Of a DNA stretch of 14,220 nt, positions 1 through 7,253 are shown one piece after another; positions within the stretch are counted from its first letter, which is position 1, and each line of letters begins with the position of its first letter. Made by a program: the position numbers and the translations under genes. Location of the stretch: assembly GCA_002341345.1 (NCBI GenBank), contig DDNW01000045.1, forward strand, positions 1 through 14,220. Direction: 5' to 3'. Origin of the DNA: Erythrobacter sp. UBA2510. Lineage in GTDB: Bacteria > Pseudomonadota > Alphaproteobacteria > Sphingomonadales > Sphingomonadaceae. The notes under the pieces were generated by a model. The model was not told where the DNA came from. It was given only the letters and a program-made list of their open reading frames with translations, and ran no database searches.

Positions 1-836
1 GAGGTGGTGAAGATGAAGCCGGGGGCGTAGCTGCGGATGCAGTCGATGACCTTGCGGCTCGCCGCGACATAGCCGCCCATGACGCCAAACGCCTTGCCCA
101 GCGTCCCCTCGATCAAATCGATGCGGTGCGCGGCCTCGTCGCGTTCGGAAATGCCGCCGCCATGCGCGCCGTACATGCCCACCGCGTGAACCTCGTCGAT
201 ATAGGTCAGCGCGTTGTATTCCTCGGCCAGGTCGCAGATCGCGTGGATCGGGGCGACGTCGCCGTCCATCGAATAGACGCTTTCAAACGCGATCAGCTTG
301 GGCACATCCGGGTCGGCCTCGGCCAGCAATTCGGCAAGGTGCTCGACGTCGTTGTGGCGGAAGACCTTCTTCTCGCAGCCCGAATTGCGGATGCCGGCGA
401 TCATGCTGGCGTGGTTCAGCTCGTCGGAGAAGATGATGCAGCCGGGCAGCAGCTTGGCCAGCGTCGACAGCGTCGCGTCGTTCGAGACGTAGCCGCTGGT
501 GAACAGCAGCGCGGCTTCCTTGCCGTGAAGGTCGGCCAGCTCTTCTTCCAGCTGGATGTGGTAATGCGTGTTGCCGCCGATGTTTCGCGTGCCGCCCGAG
601 CCCGCGCCGACATCGTGCATCGCCTCTTCCATGGCTGCGATGACCTTGGGATGCTGGCCCATGGCGAGATAGTCGTTCGAACACCACACGACGATCGGTT
701 TCGGGCCATTGTGTCCGGCAAAGCAGCGCGCGTCGGGGAACGCGCCCTTGTTGCGCTTGATATCGATGAAGACGCGATAACGGCCTTCTTCATGGAGTCG
801 CTCGATCGCCTGATCGAAAACATGCTCGTAGTTCAA
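1..836 (-). CDS. hemA: 5-aminolevulinate synthase (HemA), 3' end cut by the window edge
   Basis: This cytoplasmic PLP enzyme condenses glycine with succinyl-CoA to 5-aminolevulinate, the first step of heme synthesis by the C4 route used by alphaproteobacteria. About 278 codons of an expected ~405 are present. The chosen start is TTG at 836-834 ([19 protein letters not shown]). Visible landmarks are [13 protein letters not shown], the [15 protein letters not shown] segment, [12 protein letters not shown], and the PLP-lysine region [14 protein letters not shown]. From this start the lysine is residue 248, the number I recall for the Rhodobacter enzyme, which supports the TTG. A weak Shine-Dalgarno (GGGAAG) lies about 7 bases upstream. 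An in-frame TTG at 863-861 is a less likely start, and an in-frame stop lies just above it. The gene follows murI on the same strand after a 120-base gap. Identity is secure; the start is probable. Confidence 0.95.
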   Translation of the reverse strand, partial: MNYEHVFDQAIERLHEEGRYRVFIDIKRNKGAFPDARCFAGHNGPKPIVVWCSNDYLAMGQHPKVIAAMEEAMHDVGAGSGGTRNIGGNTHYHIQLEEELADLHGKEAALLFTSGYVSNDATLSTLAKLLPGCIIFSDELNHASMIAGIRNSGCEKKVFRHNDVEHLAELLAEADPDVPKLIAFESVYSMDGDVAPIHAICDLAEEYNALTYIDEVHAVGMYGAHGGGISERDEAAHRIDLIEGTLGKAFGVMGGYVAASRKVIDCIRSYAPGFIFTT

Positions 837-889
837 GACGCACTTCCCGAAACGCCGCGCCAACTCGGTCGACGGCCTTTGATGGGCAT
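833..889 (-). other. Possible 18-codon leader ORF overlapping the hemA start
   Basis: An ATG at 889-887 opens an 18-codon frame ([18 protein letters not shown]). Its TGA stop at 835-833 overlaps the TTG start of hemA in a TTGA arrangement. A three-codon frame (ATG ATT GAC TAG) lies just ahead of it. Such overlaps can couple translation, but a GC-rich sequence produces short frames often and the ribosome-binding site is unconvincing. Only the geometry is visible; function is speculation. Confidence 0.2.
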
Positions 890-924
890 CTAGTCAATCA
901 TGCCCTCGGTTTGAAGCACGAAGT

Positions 925-941
925 TTGCGAGGGATTCGCAA
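925..941. repeat. Perfect 6-bp inverted repeat between murI and hemA
   Basis: TTGCGA at 925-930 and TCGCAA at 936-941 are exact inverted arms around a 5-base loop. They lie just downstream of the murI stop and about 90 bases upstream of the hemA start. No T-run follows on the minus strand, so this does not look like a standard intrinsic terminator. It could be a small hairpin or an operator. It does not match the FNR consensus. Confidence 0.35.
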
Positions 942-956
942 CATTGTCGCGCTCCC

Positions 957-1766
957 TCAGAGACTTTCGGTGCGTTTCAGACCAAAGGATGAGAGCGCCG
1001 GGGCCAGTGCGGCGGCCATTTGCGGGTCCTGCGGACCGGTGGCGACGAACAGATCCTCATGCTCGCGTACCATCGGCTGGCCTTCAACCAGATGGGCGAT
1101 GCGCCGCGCAATGCCTGCTGCGCCATGCACCATCTGCACGCCCGGTCCGAAGGCGGCGGCAAGTTCGGCCTCCAGCAGCGGGAAGTGCGTACAGGCGAGC
1201 ACCAGAGTGTCGATCTGCTCGCCGCCTTCATAGGCACGCATCCGCTCGGTCAGCGCGATGAAGATTGCCGGATCGGGTGTTACACCGCGCAACTTCTCCT
1301 CCGCCGCGCGCACCAGTTCGGGCGCCGCGTGGCGGATCAGCCGCTTGCCTAGCGCGAATTCTGCCTCGAGTTCGTCGACATATTTCTGCCGGATCGTCGC
1401 TGCCGTACCGAGCAGGCCGATCACGCCCGTTTGCGTCATGGCGGCGGCGGGCTTGATCGCGGGCACGGTGCCGACGATGGGCACGTGGAGCACGTCGCGG
1501 ACCATGCCAAGCGCGATCGTGCTGGCGGTGTTGCAGGCGATGCAGGCAAGGCGCGGGCGATAGCGTTCGGCCAGCCGCCCGAGCAGCCCGGCGACGCGCG
1601 CGGCGACCTCGGCCTCGCTCTTCTCGCCATAGGGCAGGCCGGCCAGGTCGGCGGCATAGATCACGGGCGCTTGCGGAAGCAGTTTGCGCAGTTCGGCGAG
1701 CACGGTCAGGCCGCCGAGCCCGGAATCGAACAGCAGGATGGGGGCGTTCTCGCGCAAATTCTTCAC
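957..1766 (-). CDS. murI: Glutamate racemase
   Basis: This enzyme interconverts L- and D-glutamate in the cytoplasm, supplying D-glutamate for peptidoglycan precursors by a cofactor-independent two-cysteine mechanism. The 269-residue product is of normal family length. It shows the N-terminal LLFDSGLGGLTVL loop (Asp14, Ser15), the LPYGEKS segment, the first catalytic cysteine in ACNTAS (Cys78) and the second in LACTHFPLLE (Cys192). The start taken is GTG at 1766-1764, just beside a GGAAA sequence. A TTG three codons in, at 1757, has better spacing and is a possible alternative. The gene is divergent from plsY across a repeat-bearing spacer and lies upstream of hemA. Function is assigned with high certainty from the two catalytic cysteine motifs. 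Confidence 0.95.
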   Translation of the reverse strand: MKNLRENAPILLFDSGLGGLTVLAELRKLLPQAPVIYAADLAGLPYGEKSEAEVAARVAGLLGRLAERYRPRLACIACNTASTIALGMVRDVLHVPIVGTVPAIKPAAAMTQTGVIGLLGTAATIRQKYVDELEAEFALGKRLIRHAAPELVRAAEEKLRGVTPDPAIFIALTERMRAYEGGEQIDTLVLACTHFPLLEAELAAAFGPGVQMVHGAAGIARRIAHLVEGQPMVREHEDLFVATGPQDPQMAAALAPALSSFGLKRTESL

Positions 1767-1776
1767 TTTCCGCTCA

Positions 1777-1874
1777 CCCTGAGCTTGTCGAAGGGTCGTA
1801 CTTCCCGGTAACGCCCCGCTTGAAGAAAAATCGGTCCTTCGACAAGCATGGCCTGAGCCGGTCGAAGGGCTCAG
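1777..1874. repeat. Sphingomonad-type palindromic (REP-like) repeat cluster
   Basis: The divergent murI-plsY spacer contains CCCTGAGCTTGTCGAAGGG at 1777-1795 and an inverted partner, CCTTCGACAAGC, at 1836-1847. The 12 bases at 1783-1794 are its exact reverse complement. A further nested palindrome has CTGAGC (1853-1858) pairing with GCTCAG (1869-1874) around CGGTCGAAGG, and CCTTCGAC (1836-1843) pairs exactly with GTCGAAGG (1861-1868). The unit resembles the short palindrome I recognise as dispersed through sphingomonad genomes. It may act as a transcription-end or mRNA-stabilising hairpin, or may be a passive non-autonomous element; the sequence does not decide this. Confidence 0.75.
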
Positions 1875-1891
1875 AACATACGGAGTTGATC

Positions 1892-2491
1892 TTGGAAGCC
1901 TTTTTCGCGTTCCTCATCGGCTATTGCGCGGGCTCGATTCCGTTCGGCCTGCTGCTGACGCTCGCGGCGGGCAAGGGCGACATCCGGCAGGTCGGTAGCG
2001 GCAATATCGGTGCGACGAACGTGCTGCGGACCGGCAGCAAGTGGCTGGCGGCGGCGACGTTGCTGCTCGATCTGGCCAAGGGGCTGGTGGCGGTGCTGGT
2101 CGCTCGGCACTTGTTCGGCACCGCTGAAGCCATGCTGGCTCCGGCGGCGCTGGCGGCTCTGGGCGCGGTGCTCGGCCACTGCTTCCCTGTCTGGCTGAAG
2201 TTCAAGGGCGGCAAGGGTGTGGCGACCAATATGGGCGTCAGCTTCGGCCTCGCCTGGCCAATCGGTGCGGCCTATGCGCTGACGTGGATATTGATGGCAC
2301 TGGCGTTCCGCATTTCTTCGCTGGCGGGCATGGCGGCGGTGGTGGCTGCCGTGGTCGCGGCGGTTGTGCTGGAACTGTGGGCCTTCGTCCCGGTGCTGGC
2401 GCTGATCGCTCTGGTGGTGATCTGGCTCCACCGGGCGAATATTGCGCGCCTGCTGGCAGGGACAGAGCCGCGCATCGGCAGCAAAAAGTGA
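1892..2491 (+). CDS. plsY: Acyl-phosphate glycerol-3-phosphate acyltransferase PlsY
   Basis: PlsY is an inner-membrane enzyme that moves the acyl group from acyl-phosphate to glycerol-3-phosphate, giving lysophosphatidate, the first committed step of phospholipid synthesis. The product is 199 residues, normal for the family, and mostly hydrophobic with about five membrane segments. Diagnostic motifs are GYCAGSIPFG near the N-terminus, GSGNIGATNVLR, and KFKGGKGVAT. The chosen start is TTG at 1892 (MEAFFAFLIG), 6 bases after a CGGAG Shine-Dalgarno at 1881-1885. The open frame reaches back to an ATG at 1820, but that extension only translates the palindromic repeat and is unlike PlsY. A TTG at 1886 abuts the Shine-Dalgarno and is less likely. 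The stop overlaps the dprA start by four bases. Confidence 0.93.
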   Translation: MEAFFAFLIGYCAGSIPFGLLLTLAAGKGDIRQVGSGNIGATNVLRTGSKWLAAATLLLDLAKGLVAVLVARHLFGTAEAMLAPAALAALGAVLGHCFPVWLKFKGGKGVATNMGVSFGLAWPIGAAYALTWILMALAFRISSLAGMAAVVAAVVAAVVLELWAFVPVLALIALVVIWLHRANIARLLAGTEPRIGSKK

Positions 2492-3597
2492 CGGCATCCG
2501 CGTTGACGCAGGAAGAGGCTTTCGCCCGCATCCGCCTGCTGCGCTCGCCCAATATCGGCCCGGTCAGCTATCACCAGCTCCTGCGCCGCTTCGGGTCCGC
2601 TCAGGAGGCGCTGGGCGCGCTTCCGGAACTGACCGCGCGTGGCAAGCGCGATTATCGGCCAGCGCCCCTGGACAAGATCGAGCGCGAGATTGCCGCCACC
2701 AGAGCCGCCGGGGCGCGCTACCTGTTCCACGACATGGCAGACTATCCGCCACTGCTGGCAGAGATCGAGGGCGCACCGCCAATCCTGACCACGCAGGGCG
2801 ATGCCTCGCTCGCTGCTCGGCCCTGCGTCGCCATGGTCGGTGCACGCAATGCCAGCGCCGCTGCGGTGAAGCTGGCGCGCGACTTTGCCGCTGCCTTGGC
2901 AGAGCAAGGTTTTACCGTCGTGTCGGGCCTTGCGCGCGGGATCGACGGGGCCTGCCACGAGGGCGCTTTTCCGGCTACCGTGGGCGTGATCGCCAGCGGG
3001 ATCGACATCGCCTATCCGCCGCAGCACGCCAAATTGCAGGAGCGGATCGCGAACGAGGGATGGCTGGTCGCCGAACAGCCTCCCGGTACCGAACCGCGCG
3101 GCAGCCACTTTCCCAGCCGCAACCGCATCATCGCGGGGCTGGCAACAGGCACATTGGTGGTCGAGGCCGCGCCCAAGTCCGGCTCGCTCATCACCGCGCG
3201 ACTGGCCGGAGAGGCGGGGCGCGAGGTGATGGCGATCCCCGGTAGCCCGCTCGATGCGAGGAGCCATGGCTGCAACGCCCTGATCCGCGAGGGCGCGGTG
3301 CTGGTGCAGTCGCCCGAGGACATCGTGGAGCTGCTCTCCGGCTTCGACGGGACGCCCCGGACAAGGCTGCGCGATGGCGGCGCGGCGCTGCATTTTGACG
3401 AGGACTGGGAGCTGGGCGAGGGCGAGCCTGCGGACATTGCCGATCTGCTCACCACTGCGCCGGTCGCGGTGGACGAGCTGATCCGCCAGAGCGGCACAAG
3501 CGCGGGTGCGGTACAACTGGCGCTGCTCGAGCTGGAACTGGCCGGACGGTTGCAACGCCATGCCGGCGGGCGCGTATCGCTGGGGGCCACCGTCTGA
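2488..3597 (+). CDS. dprA: DNA-processing protein DprA
   Basis: DprA (Smf) binds incoming single-stranded DNA during natural transformation and loads RecA on it in the cytoplasm. The 369-residue product, read from GTG at 2488, matches the family length. An N-terminal helical domain (about 1-80) precedes a Rossmann-like core. The core carries MVGARNAS (116-123), SGLARGIDG (146-154), IASGIDIAYPP, FPSRNRIIAGL, KSGSLITARLA and PGSPLDARSHGCNALI. The last ~60 residues look like the DprA winged-helix domain (VDELIRQSGTSAGAVQLALLELELAGRL). The GTG overlaps the plsY TGA as GTGA, which suggests translational coupling. DprA is found in many bacteria not known to be competent, so its presence does not prove transformation. 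Identification is firm. Confidence 0.95.
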   Translation: MTASALTQEEAFARIRLLRSPNIGPVSYHQLLRRFGSAQEALGALPELTARGKRDYRPAPLDKIEREIAATRAAGARYLFHDMADYPPLLAEIEGAPPILTTQGDASLAARPCVAMVGARNASAAAVKLARDFAAALAEQGFTVVSGLARGIDGACHEGAFPATVGVIASGIDIAYPPQHAKLQERIANEGWLVAEQPPGTEPRGSHFPSRNRIIAGLATGTLVVEAAPKSGSLITARLAGEAGREVMAIPGSPLDARSHGCNALIREGAVLVQSPEDIVELLSGFDGTPRTRLRDGGAALHFDEDWELGEGEPADIADLLTTAPVAVDELIRQSGTSAGAVQLALLELELAGRLQRHAGGRVSLGATV

Positions 3598-3601
3598 CAC
3601 G

Positions 3602-3613
3602 GCCCGCGCGGGC
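3602..3613 (+). terminator. Short GC hairpin after dprA, possible intrinsic terminator
   Basis: GCCCGCGCGGGC is a perfect 12-base palindrome that can fold as a 4-bp GCCC/GGGC stem with a GCGC loop. It begins four bases after the dprA stop and is followed by TTGCCTTT, a weak T-rich tail. Position and form fit an intrinsic terminator of the plsY-dprA unit. The imperfect T-run makes partial read-through into the next gene possible. Confidence 0.45.
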
Positions 3614-3667
3614 TTGCCTTTACAAGTGCTTGCATGTCATCCTGAGAATGTAACAGCGGGGGCTAGC

Positions 3668-4372
3668 ATGGAAAAATCGGTTGGAGTGGGCGATATTCTC
3701 AAGGCGACGATCGACATCGTTTCGTCCAGTGCCCGAGATATCGGCATCTTTGCGCTGATTCTGGGCGGGTTGACCGCCGTTGGCGTGATCATGGGGCTGA
3801 CTGAGACGGCATCGACCACCTTCAGCATGGGTTTTGCAGTCGATGCGACCGACAGCGTTGGCAGCAGTCTGTTCGACCTGCTCGCGGCGGTTGTCTCGGT
3901 CGTTGCCGGCTATATGCTGGTAAAGGCACTGCTCGCCGGGCAGGGCCTGCTCCATACCGAGGGAAACCGCTTCTGGCTCTATCTCGGCATGATGATCCTG
4001 AGCATCATCGGTTTCGTTATCGGTTTTCTGCTGCTGATCGTCCCCGGCATCATCCTGATGGTGCGGTGGTCTGCCTCGACCGGGTTCCTGCTGGGCAAGG
4101 GCGAGGGGATCACCGAAAGCCTTTCGGCGAGCTGGCATGCCACGAAGGGGCACGGGCTTGCGATTTTCTTTGCCGGGCTGCTGATGATCATAGGGATCTT
4201 CATTCTCGTCGGTATCCTGGCCGCCGTTGCCTTCGTGCTGGGTTCTACCGCAGGGGGCGTGCTCACGGCCTTCCTGGAGGCGGCGGCGAATGGCGTAGGT
4301 CTGGCCTTTGGCGTGGCGGTCTACCAGCTGGTAGCGGATGACACGGCCAAGGTCGGCGAGGTGTTCTCTTAA
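3668..4372 (+). CDS. Multi-pass membrane protein of unknown function (YciC/GDPD membrane-domain-like)
   Basis: The 234-residue product is very hydrophobic, with about five or six predicted membrane segments: roughly residues 24-44, 66-88, 103-130 (possibly two), 158-185 and 195-215. The segment LLLIVPGIILMVRW, followed by a loop and the SASWHATKG stretch, resembles the repeat of YciC/UPF0259, DUF975 and the membrane part of some glycerophosphodiesterases. No catalytic domain is present. The start is ATG at 3668 (MEKSVGVGDILKAT), preceded by a purine-poor GGGGG tract that is a weak ribosome-binding site. The frame is open further upstream but overlaps dprA there, and the extension is not hydrophobic. 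The gene lies between dprA and topA on the same strand, 70 bases after dprA. No function can be assigned. Confidence 0.85.
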   Translation: MEKSVGVGDILKATIDIVSSSARDIGIFALILGGLTAVGVIMGLTETASTTFSMGFAVDATDSVGSSLFDLLAAVVSVVAGYMLVKALLAGQGLLHTEGNRFWLYLGMMILSIIGFVIGFLLLIVPGIILMVRWSASTGFLLGKGEGITESLSASWHATKGHGLAIFFAGLLMIIGIFILVGILAAVAFVLGSTAGGVLTAFLEAAANGVGLAFGVAVYQLVADDTAKVGEVFS

Positions 4373-4400
4373 GCGAACAGCCCTAAACCCGCTTGACGAA

Positions 4401-4435
4401 TCGCGAGTGGCGCAACCACCCTCGCGCGTACGTAC
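4401..4435. other. Inverted repeats in the topA leader
   Basis: The 90-base spacer before topA holds two small palindromic signals. GCGAGTGG at 4403-4410 can pair with CCAC and TCGC at 4416-4424 around a CGCAA loop, with two unpaired bases. GTACGTAC at 4428-4435 is a perfect 8-base palindrome. Neither is followed directly by a T-run. They could be a leader hairpin of topA, a weak terminator, or a protein site; no promoter with good spacing is recognisable here. Confidence 0.3.
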
Positions 4436-4462
4436 ACGTGTAAGGACCGCCTTTTTCACATC

Positions 4463-7018
4463 ATGCAGCTTGTCATCGTAGAATCCCCCGCCAAGGCGAA
4501 AACCATCGAGAAATACCTGGGCAAGGACTTCAAGGTCCTCGCCTCCTATGGCCATGTCCGCGACCTTCCTGCGAAGGATGGCAGCGTCCGCCCGGACGAG
4601 GATTTCGCGATGGACTGGGAGGTCTATGCCGACAAGCGCAACCGCGATCAGGTGAAAGCCATCGCCGACGCGGCGAAGAAGGCCGACCGCCTGATCCTCG
4701 CCACCGACCCCGACCGCGAGGGCGAGGCGATCAGCTGGCACGTCATGGACCTGCTCAAGAAGCGCAAGGCGCTGCCCGCCGATGTCGAGCGGGTGACGTT
4801 CAACGCCATTACGAAGCAGGCGGTGACCGACGCGATGAAGGCGCCGCGCGCGCTCGATCAGGACCTGATCGACGCCTACCTCGCGCGCCGTGCGCTCGAT
4901 TACCTGTTCGGTTTTACCCTTTCGCCTGTTCTGTGGCGCAAACTGCCCGGCGCCAAGTCGGCAGGCCGTGTGCAGTCGGTGGCGCTGCGGCTGATCGTCG
5001 ACCGCGAGCGCGAGATAGAGGCCTTCGTCGCGCAGGAATACTGGTCTGTCACCGCCAAGATGGAGCATGACGGCACCGCCTTCGACGCCCGACTGGTCCG
5101 CTTCGATGGCAAGAAGCTCGAACGGCTCTCCATCGGTGACAAGGGCACTGCCGAGGCGGCGAAGGCCTCGGTCGAGAAGGGGCGCTTCACGGTCGAGGAG
5201 ATCGAAACCAAGCCGCTCAAGCGCAATCCAGCGCCGCCGTTCACCACTTCGACACTTCAGCAGGAGGCCGCACGCAAGCTCGGCTTCTCGGCCAGCCACA
5301 CGATGCGCTGCGCCCAGTCGCTGTATGAGGCGGGCGCGATCACCTATATGCGGACCGACGGCGTGCAGATGGACGGCAGCGCGATCTCCGCCTGCCGCAA
5401 GGCGATCGCCGACCGGTTCGACGGCCATTACCTACCCGAAAAGCCGCGTCACTACGCCACCAAGGCCAAGAACGCGCAGGAAGCGCATGAGGCGATTCGA
5501 CCGACCGATTTCGCTCGTGAAAAGGCTGGATCGGGTGACGAGGGCAAGCTCTACGACCTGATCTTCAAGCGCGCGATGGCGAGCCAGATGGCCGCCGCCA
5601 GTCTGGAGCGCACGACCGTCACCATGCGCGAGCCGACCGGCGCGCACGAACTGCGCGCCACCGGGCAGGTGGTGAAGTTCCCCGGCTTCCTCGCCGTCTA
5701 TGCCGAGAGCTTCGACGAGAAATCCGACGATGACGAGGACGGCCTGCTGCCGGTGATGCGCAAAGGCGATGCCCCGGCCAAGAAGGACGTCGAGGCGCTG
5801 CAGCACTTCACCCAGCCGCCGCCACGCTTTTCCGAGGCAAGCCTCGTCAAGCGGCTGGAAGAGCTGGGCATCGGGCGTCCTTCGACCTATGCCTCGACCA
5901 TCCAGACCCTGCGCGACCGCGACTATGTGCGGATGGAAAAAAACCGATTCTTTGCCGAAGATTCGGGCCGCTTGTTGACGGCATTTCTCGAACGCTTCTT
6001 CCCCACCTATGTTGCCTATGACTTCACCTCGGGCATGGAGGACGAGCTGGACGAGGTGTCGGGCGGGCGCGAGGAATACAAGGCGCTGCTCGCCCAGTTC
6101 TGGCGTGACTTCAAGCCCAAGGCCGACGAGGTCATGGAGCGCTTGCCGAGCGAAGTGACCGAAGTGCTCGACGAATACCTCTCAGACTACCTCTTTCCCA
6201 AGCAGGAGGACGGCGGCGATCCGCGCCAGTGCCCCAAATGCGTCGCCGAGGGTCGCAATGGCGGGCGCCTGTCCTTACGCGGCGGGCGCTATGGCGCGTT
6301 CATCGCCTGCGACAATTATCCGGAATGCAATTTCCGCCGCAAGTTCGGCCAGCCGGGAGACGAGGACGGTTCCGACGATGCGGTGATGGGGCAGGACCCG
6401 GTGACGGGCATGGATGTCGAGCGCAAGACCGGCCGCTACGGGCCCTATGTGCAGATGGGCGAGGGCAAGGAGGCCAAACGTGCAAGCATCCCCAAGGACC
6501 TCGACGATTTCGATCTCGAATGGGCGCTGAAGCTGCTTTCCCTGCCGCGCATTGTCGGCAAGCACCCGGAAACGGGCAAGGAAATCGAAGCGAACATAGG
6601 GCGTTACGGACCATACCTGCGACACGATGGCAAATATGCCAAGCTCACCTCGACCCGTGACGTGTTCGATACCGGCATGAATGCGGCGGTGACGCTGCTG
6701 GCGGAGGCGGCGAACCGCAAGGGCGGGGGTGGACGCGCCAAGGCCGAACCGATCAAGACACTCGGCGCGCATCCGACCTCAGGCGGCGAGATCAAGGTGA
6801 TGCCGGGCCGCTACGGGCCCTATGTCACCGACGGCACCACCAATGCGACGATCCCCAAGGAGGTGAAGCCCGAGGACGTGACCGAGGCGCAGGCGATCGA
6901 ACTGATCGACGCGCGCGCGGCCAAGGGCACGACGAAGAAGAAGGGCGCCCGCAAGAAGGCTCCGGCCAAGAAATCCCCGGCGAAGAAAAAGCCGGCCGCG
7001 AAGGCCAAGTCCGACTGA
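4463..7018 (+). CDS. topA: DNA topoisomerase I (type IA)
   Basis: TopA relaxes negative supercoils by cutting one strand through a tyrosine-phosphate link. The 851-residue product has a TOPRIM domain at the N-terminus (LVIVESPAKAKTIEKYLG with Glu7; TDPDREGEA with Asp82, Asp84 and Glu86). The catalytic tyrosine lies in AITYMRTDG (Tyr295, as in E. coli ITYMRTDS), and the HEAIRPT motif and GIGRPSTYAS follow. One four-cysteine zinc ribbon is present (Cys590, 593, 616, 622). After it come about three C-terminal repeats built on GRYGPYV/L and a lysine/alanine/proline-rich tail. E. coli TopA has more zinc fingers, so the tail architecture differs. The start MQLVIVESPAKAKT is conserved in the family, yet no good Shine-Dalgarno is near it: AAGGA ends 16 bases upstream. 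The stop overlaps the next start by one base. Confidence 0.97.
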   Translation: MQLVIVESPAKAKTIEKYLGKDFKVLASYGHVRDLPAKDGSVRPDEDFAMDWEVYADKRNRDQVKAIADAAKKADRLILATDPDREGEAISWHVMDLLKKRKALPADVERVTFNAITKQAVTDAMKAPRALDQDLIDAYLARRALDYLFGFTLSPVLWRKLPGAKSAGRVQSVALRLIVDREREIEAFVAQEYWSVTAKMEHDGTAFDARLVRFDGKKLERLSIGDKGTAEAAKASVEKGRFTVEEIETKPLKRNPAPPFTTSTLQQEAARKLGFSASHTMRCAQSLYEAGAITYMRTDGVQMDGSAISACRKAIADRFDGHYLPEKPRHYATKAKNAQEAHEAIRPTDFAREKAGSGDEGKLYDLIFKRAMASQMAAASLERTTVTMREPTGAHELRATGQVVKFPGFLAVYAESFDEKSDDDEDGLLPVMRKGDAPAKKDVEALQHFTQPPPRFSEASLVKRLEELGIGRPSTYASTIQTLRDRDYVRMEKNRFFAEDSGRLLTAFLERFFPTYVAYDFTSGMEDELDEVSGGREEYKALLAQFWRDFKPKADEVMERLPSEVTEVLDEYLSDYLFPKQEDGGDPRQCPKCVAEGRNGGRLSLRGGRYGAFIACDNYPECNFRRKFGQPGDEDGSDDAVMGQDPVTGMDVERKTGRYGPYVQMGEGKEAKRASIPKDLDDFDLEWALKLLSLPRIVGKHPETGKEIEANIGRYGPYLRHDGKYAKLTSTRDVFDTGMNAAVTLLAEAANRKGGGGRAKAEPIKTLGAHPTSGGEIKVMPGRYGPYVTDGTTNATIPKEVKPEDVTEAQAIELIDARAAKGTTKKKGARKKAPAKKSPAKKKPAAKAKSD

Positions 7019-7200
7019 TGGCCAAGGAATTTTTCGAACGGCACAAGCAGCCCTGGAAAAGTGACGAGGCGGGGCAATTGCGCACCCTTGCCGCCAAGGG
7101 GCACGGCCTCAAGGCCATCGCCAAGGCGATTGGCCGGAGCGAGGAATCGACCAAGGACTTCGCCAAGAAGAACAAGATCGAGATTGCCAAGAAGCGCTGA
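7018..7200 (+). CDS. Small basic helix-turn-helix-like protein, coupled to topA
   Basis: The 60-residue product is rich in lysine and begins at an ATG whose A is the last base of the topA TGA, a geometry that suggests translational coupling. Residues about 13-45 read like a Myb/GcrA-type or other small helix-turn-helix: a tryptophan (WKSDEAGQLRTLAAKG), then LKAIAKAIGRSEESTKDFAKK, with the IA..IGRS turn typical of such folds. It probably binds DNA or RNA, but this is inference from pattern only and no named family is certain. The codon use looks like the neighbours. The location after topA suggests a link to DNA topology or nothing more than shared transcription. Confidence 0.8.
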   Translation: MAKEFFERHKQPWKSDEAGQLRTLAAKGHGLKAIAKAIGRSEESTKDFAKKNKIEIAKKR

Positions 7201-7205
7201 GATTT

Positions 7206-7251
7206 CTCTGGCCAAGGCAGGCGGCAAACCCGCGAAGGCCTGACCTGAGAG
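7206..7251. terminator. Imperfect hairpin between convergent genes
   Basis: The 53-base gap between the small topA-linked gene and the convergent phospholipase gene can fold in layers: CTCTGGCC (7206-7213) against GGCC (7237-7240) and AGAG (7248-7251), with GCGG (7221-7224) against CCGC (7230-7233) inside. It has internal bulges and no long T-run. It may serve as a bidirectional terminator, but evidence is weak. Confidence 0.3.
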
Positions 7252-7253
7252 GC

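Noticed and set aside
126..893. A 255-codon open frame on the plus strand over hemA
   Set aside because: It is antisense to a clear HemA sequence, has the biased composition of a GC-rich shadow frame and shows no family motif.
878..896. TTGAC and ATCAA pair upstream of hemA as an FNR-type site
   Set aside because: The half-sites are 9 bases apart instead of the 4 in the TTGAT-N4-ATCAA consensus.
2272..3600. A 442-codon open frame on the minus strand over dprA
   Set aside because: It is the antisense of DprA, whose motifs are complete on the plus strand.
4393..4398. TTGACG as a -35 box for topA
   Set aside because: No -10-like sequence lies 15 to 19 bases downstream.
3620..5428. A 602-codon open frame on the minus strand over the membrane gene and topA
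   Set aside because: It spans the gap and two real genes in antisense, is very rich in Arg/Gly/His/Gln, and has no recognisable domain.
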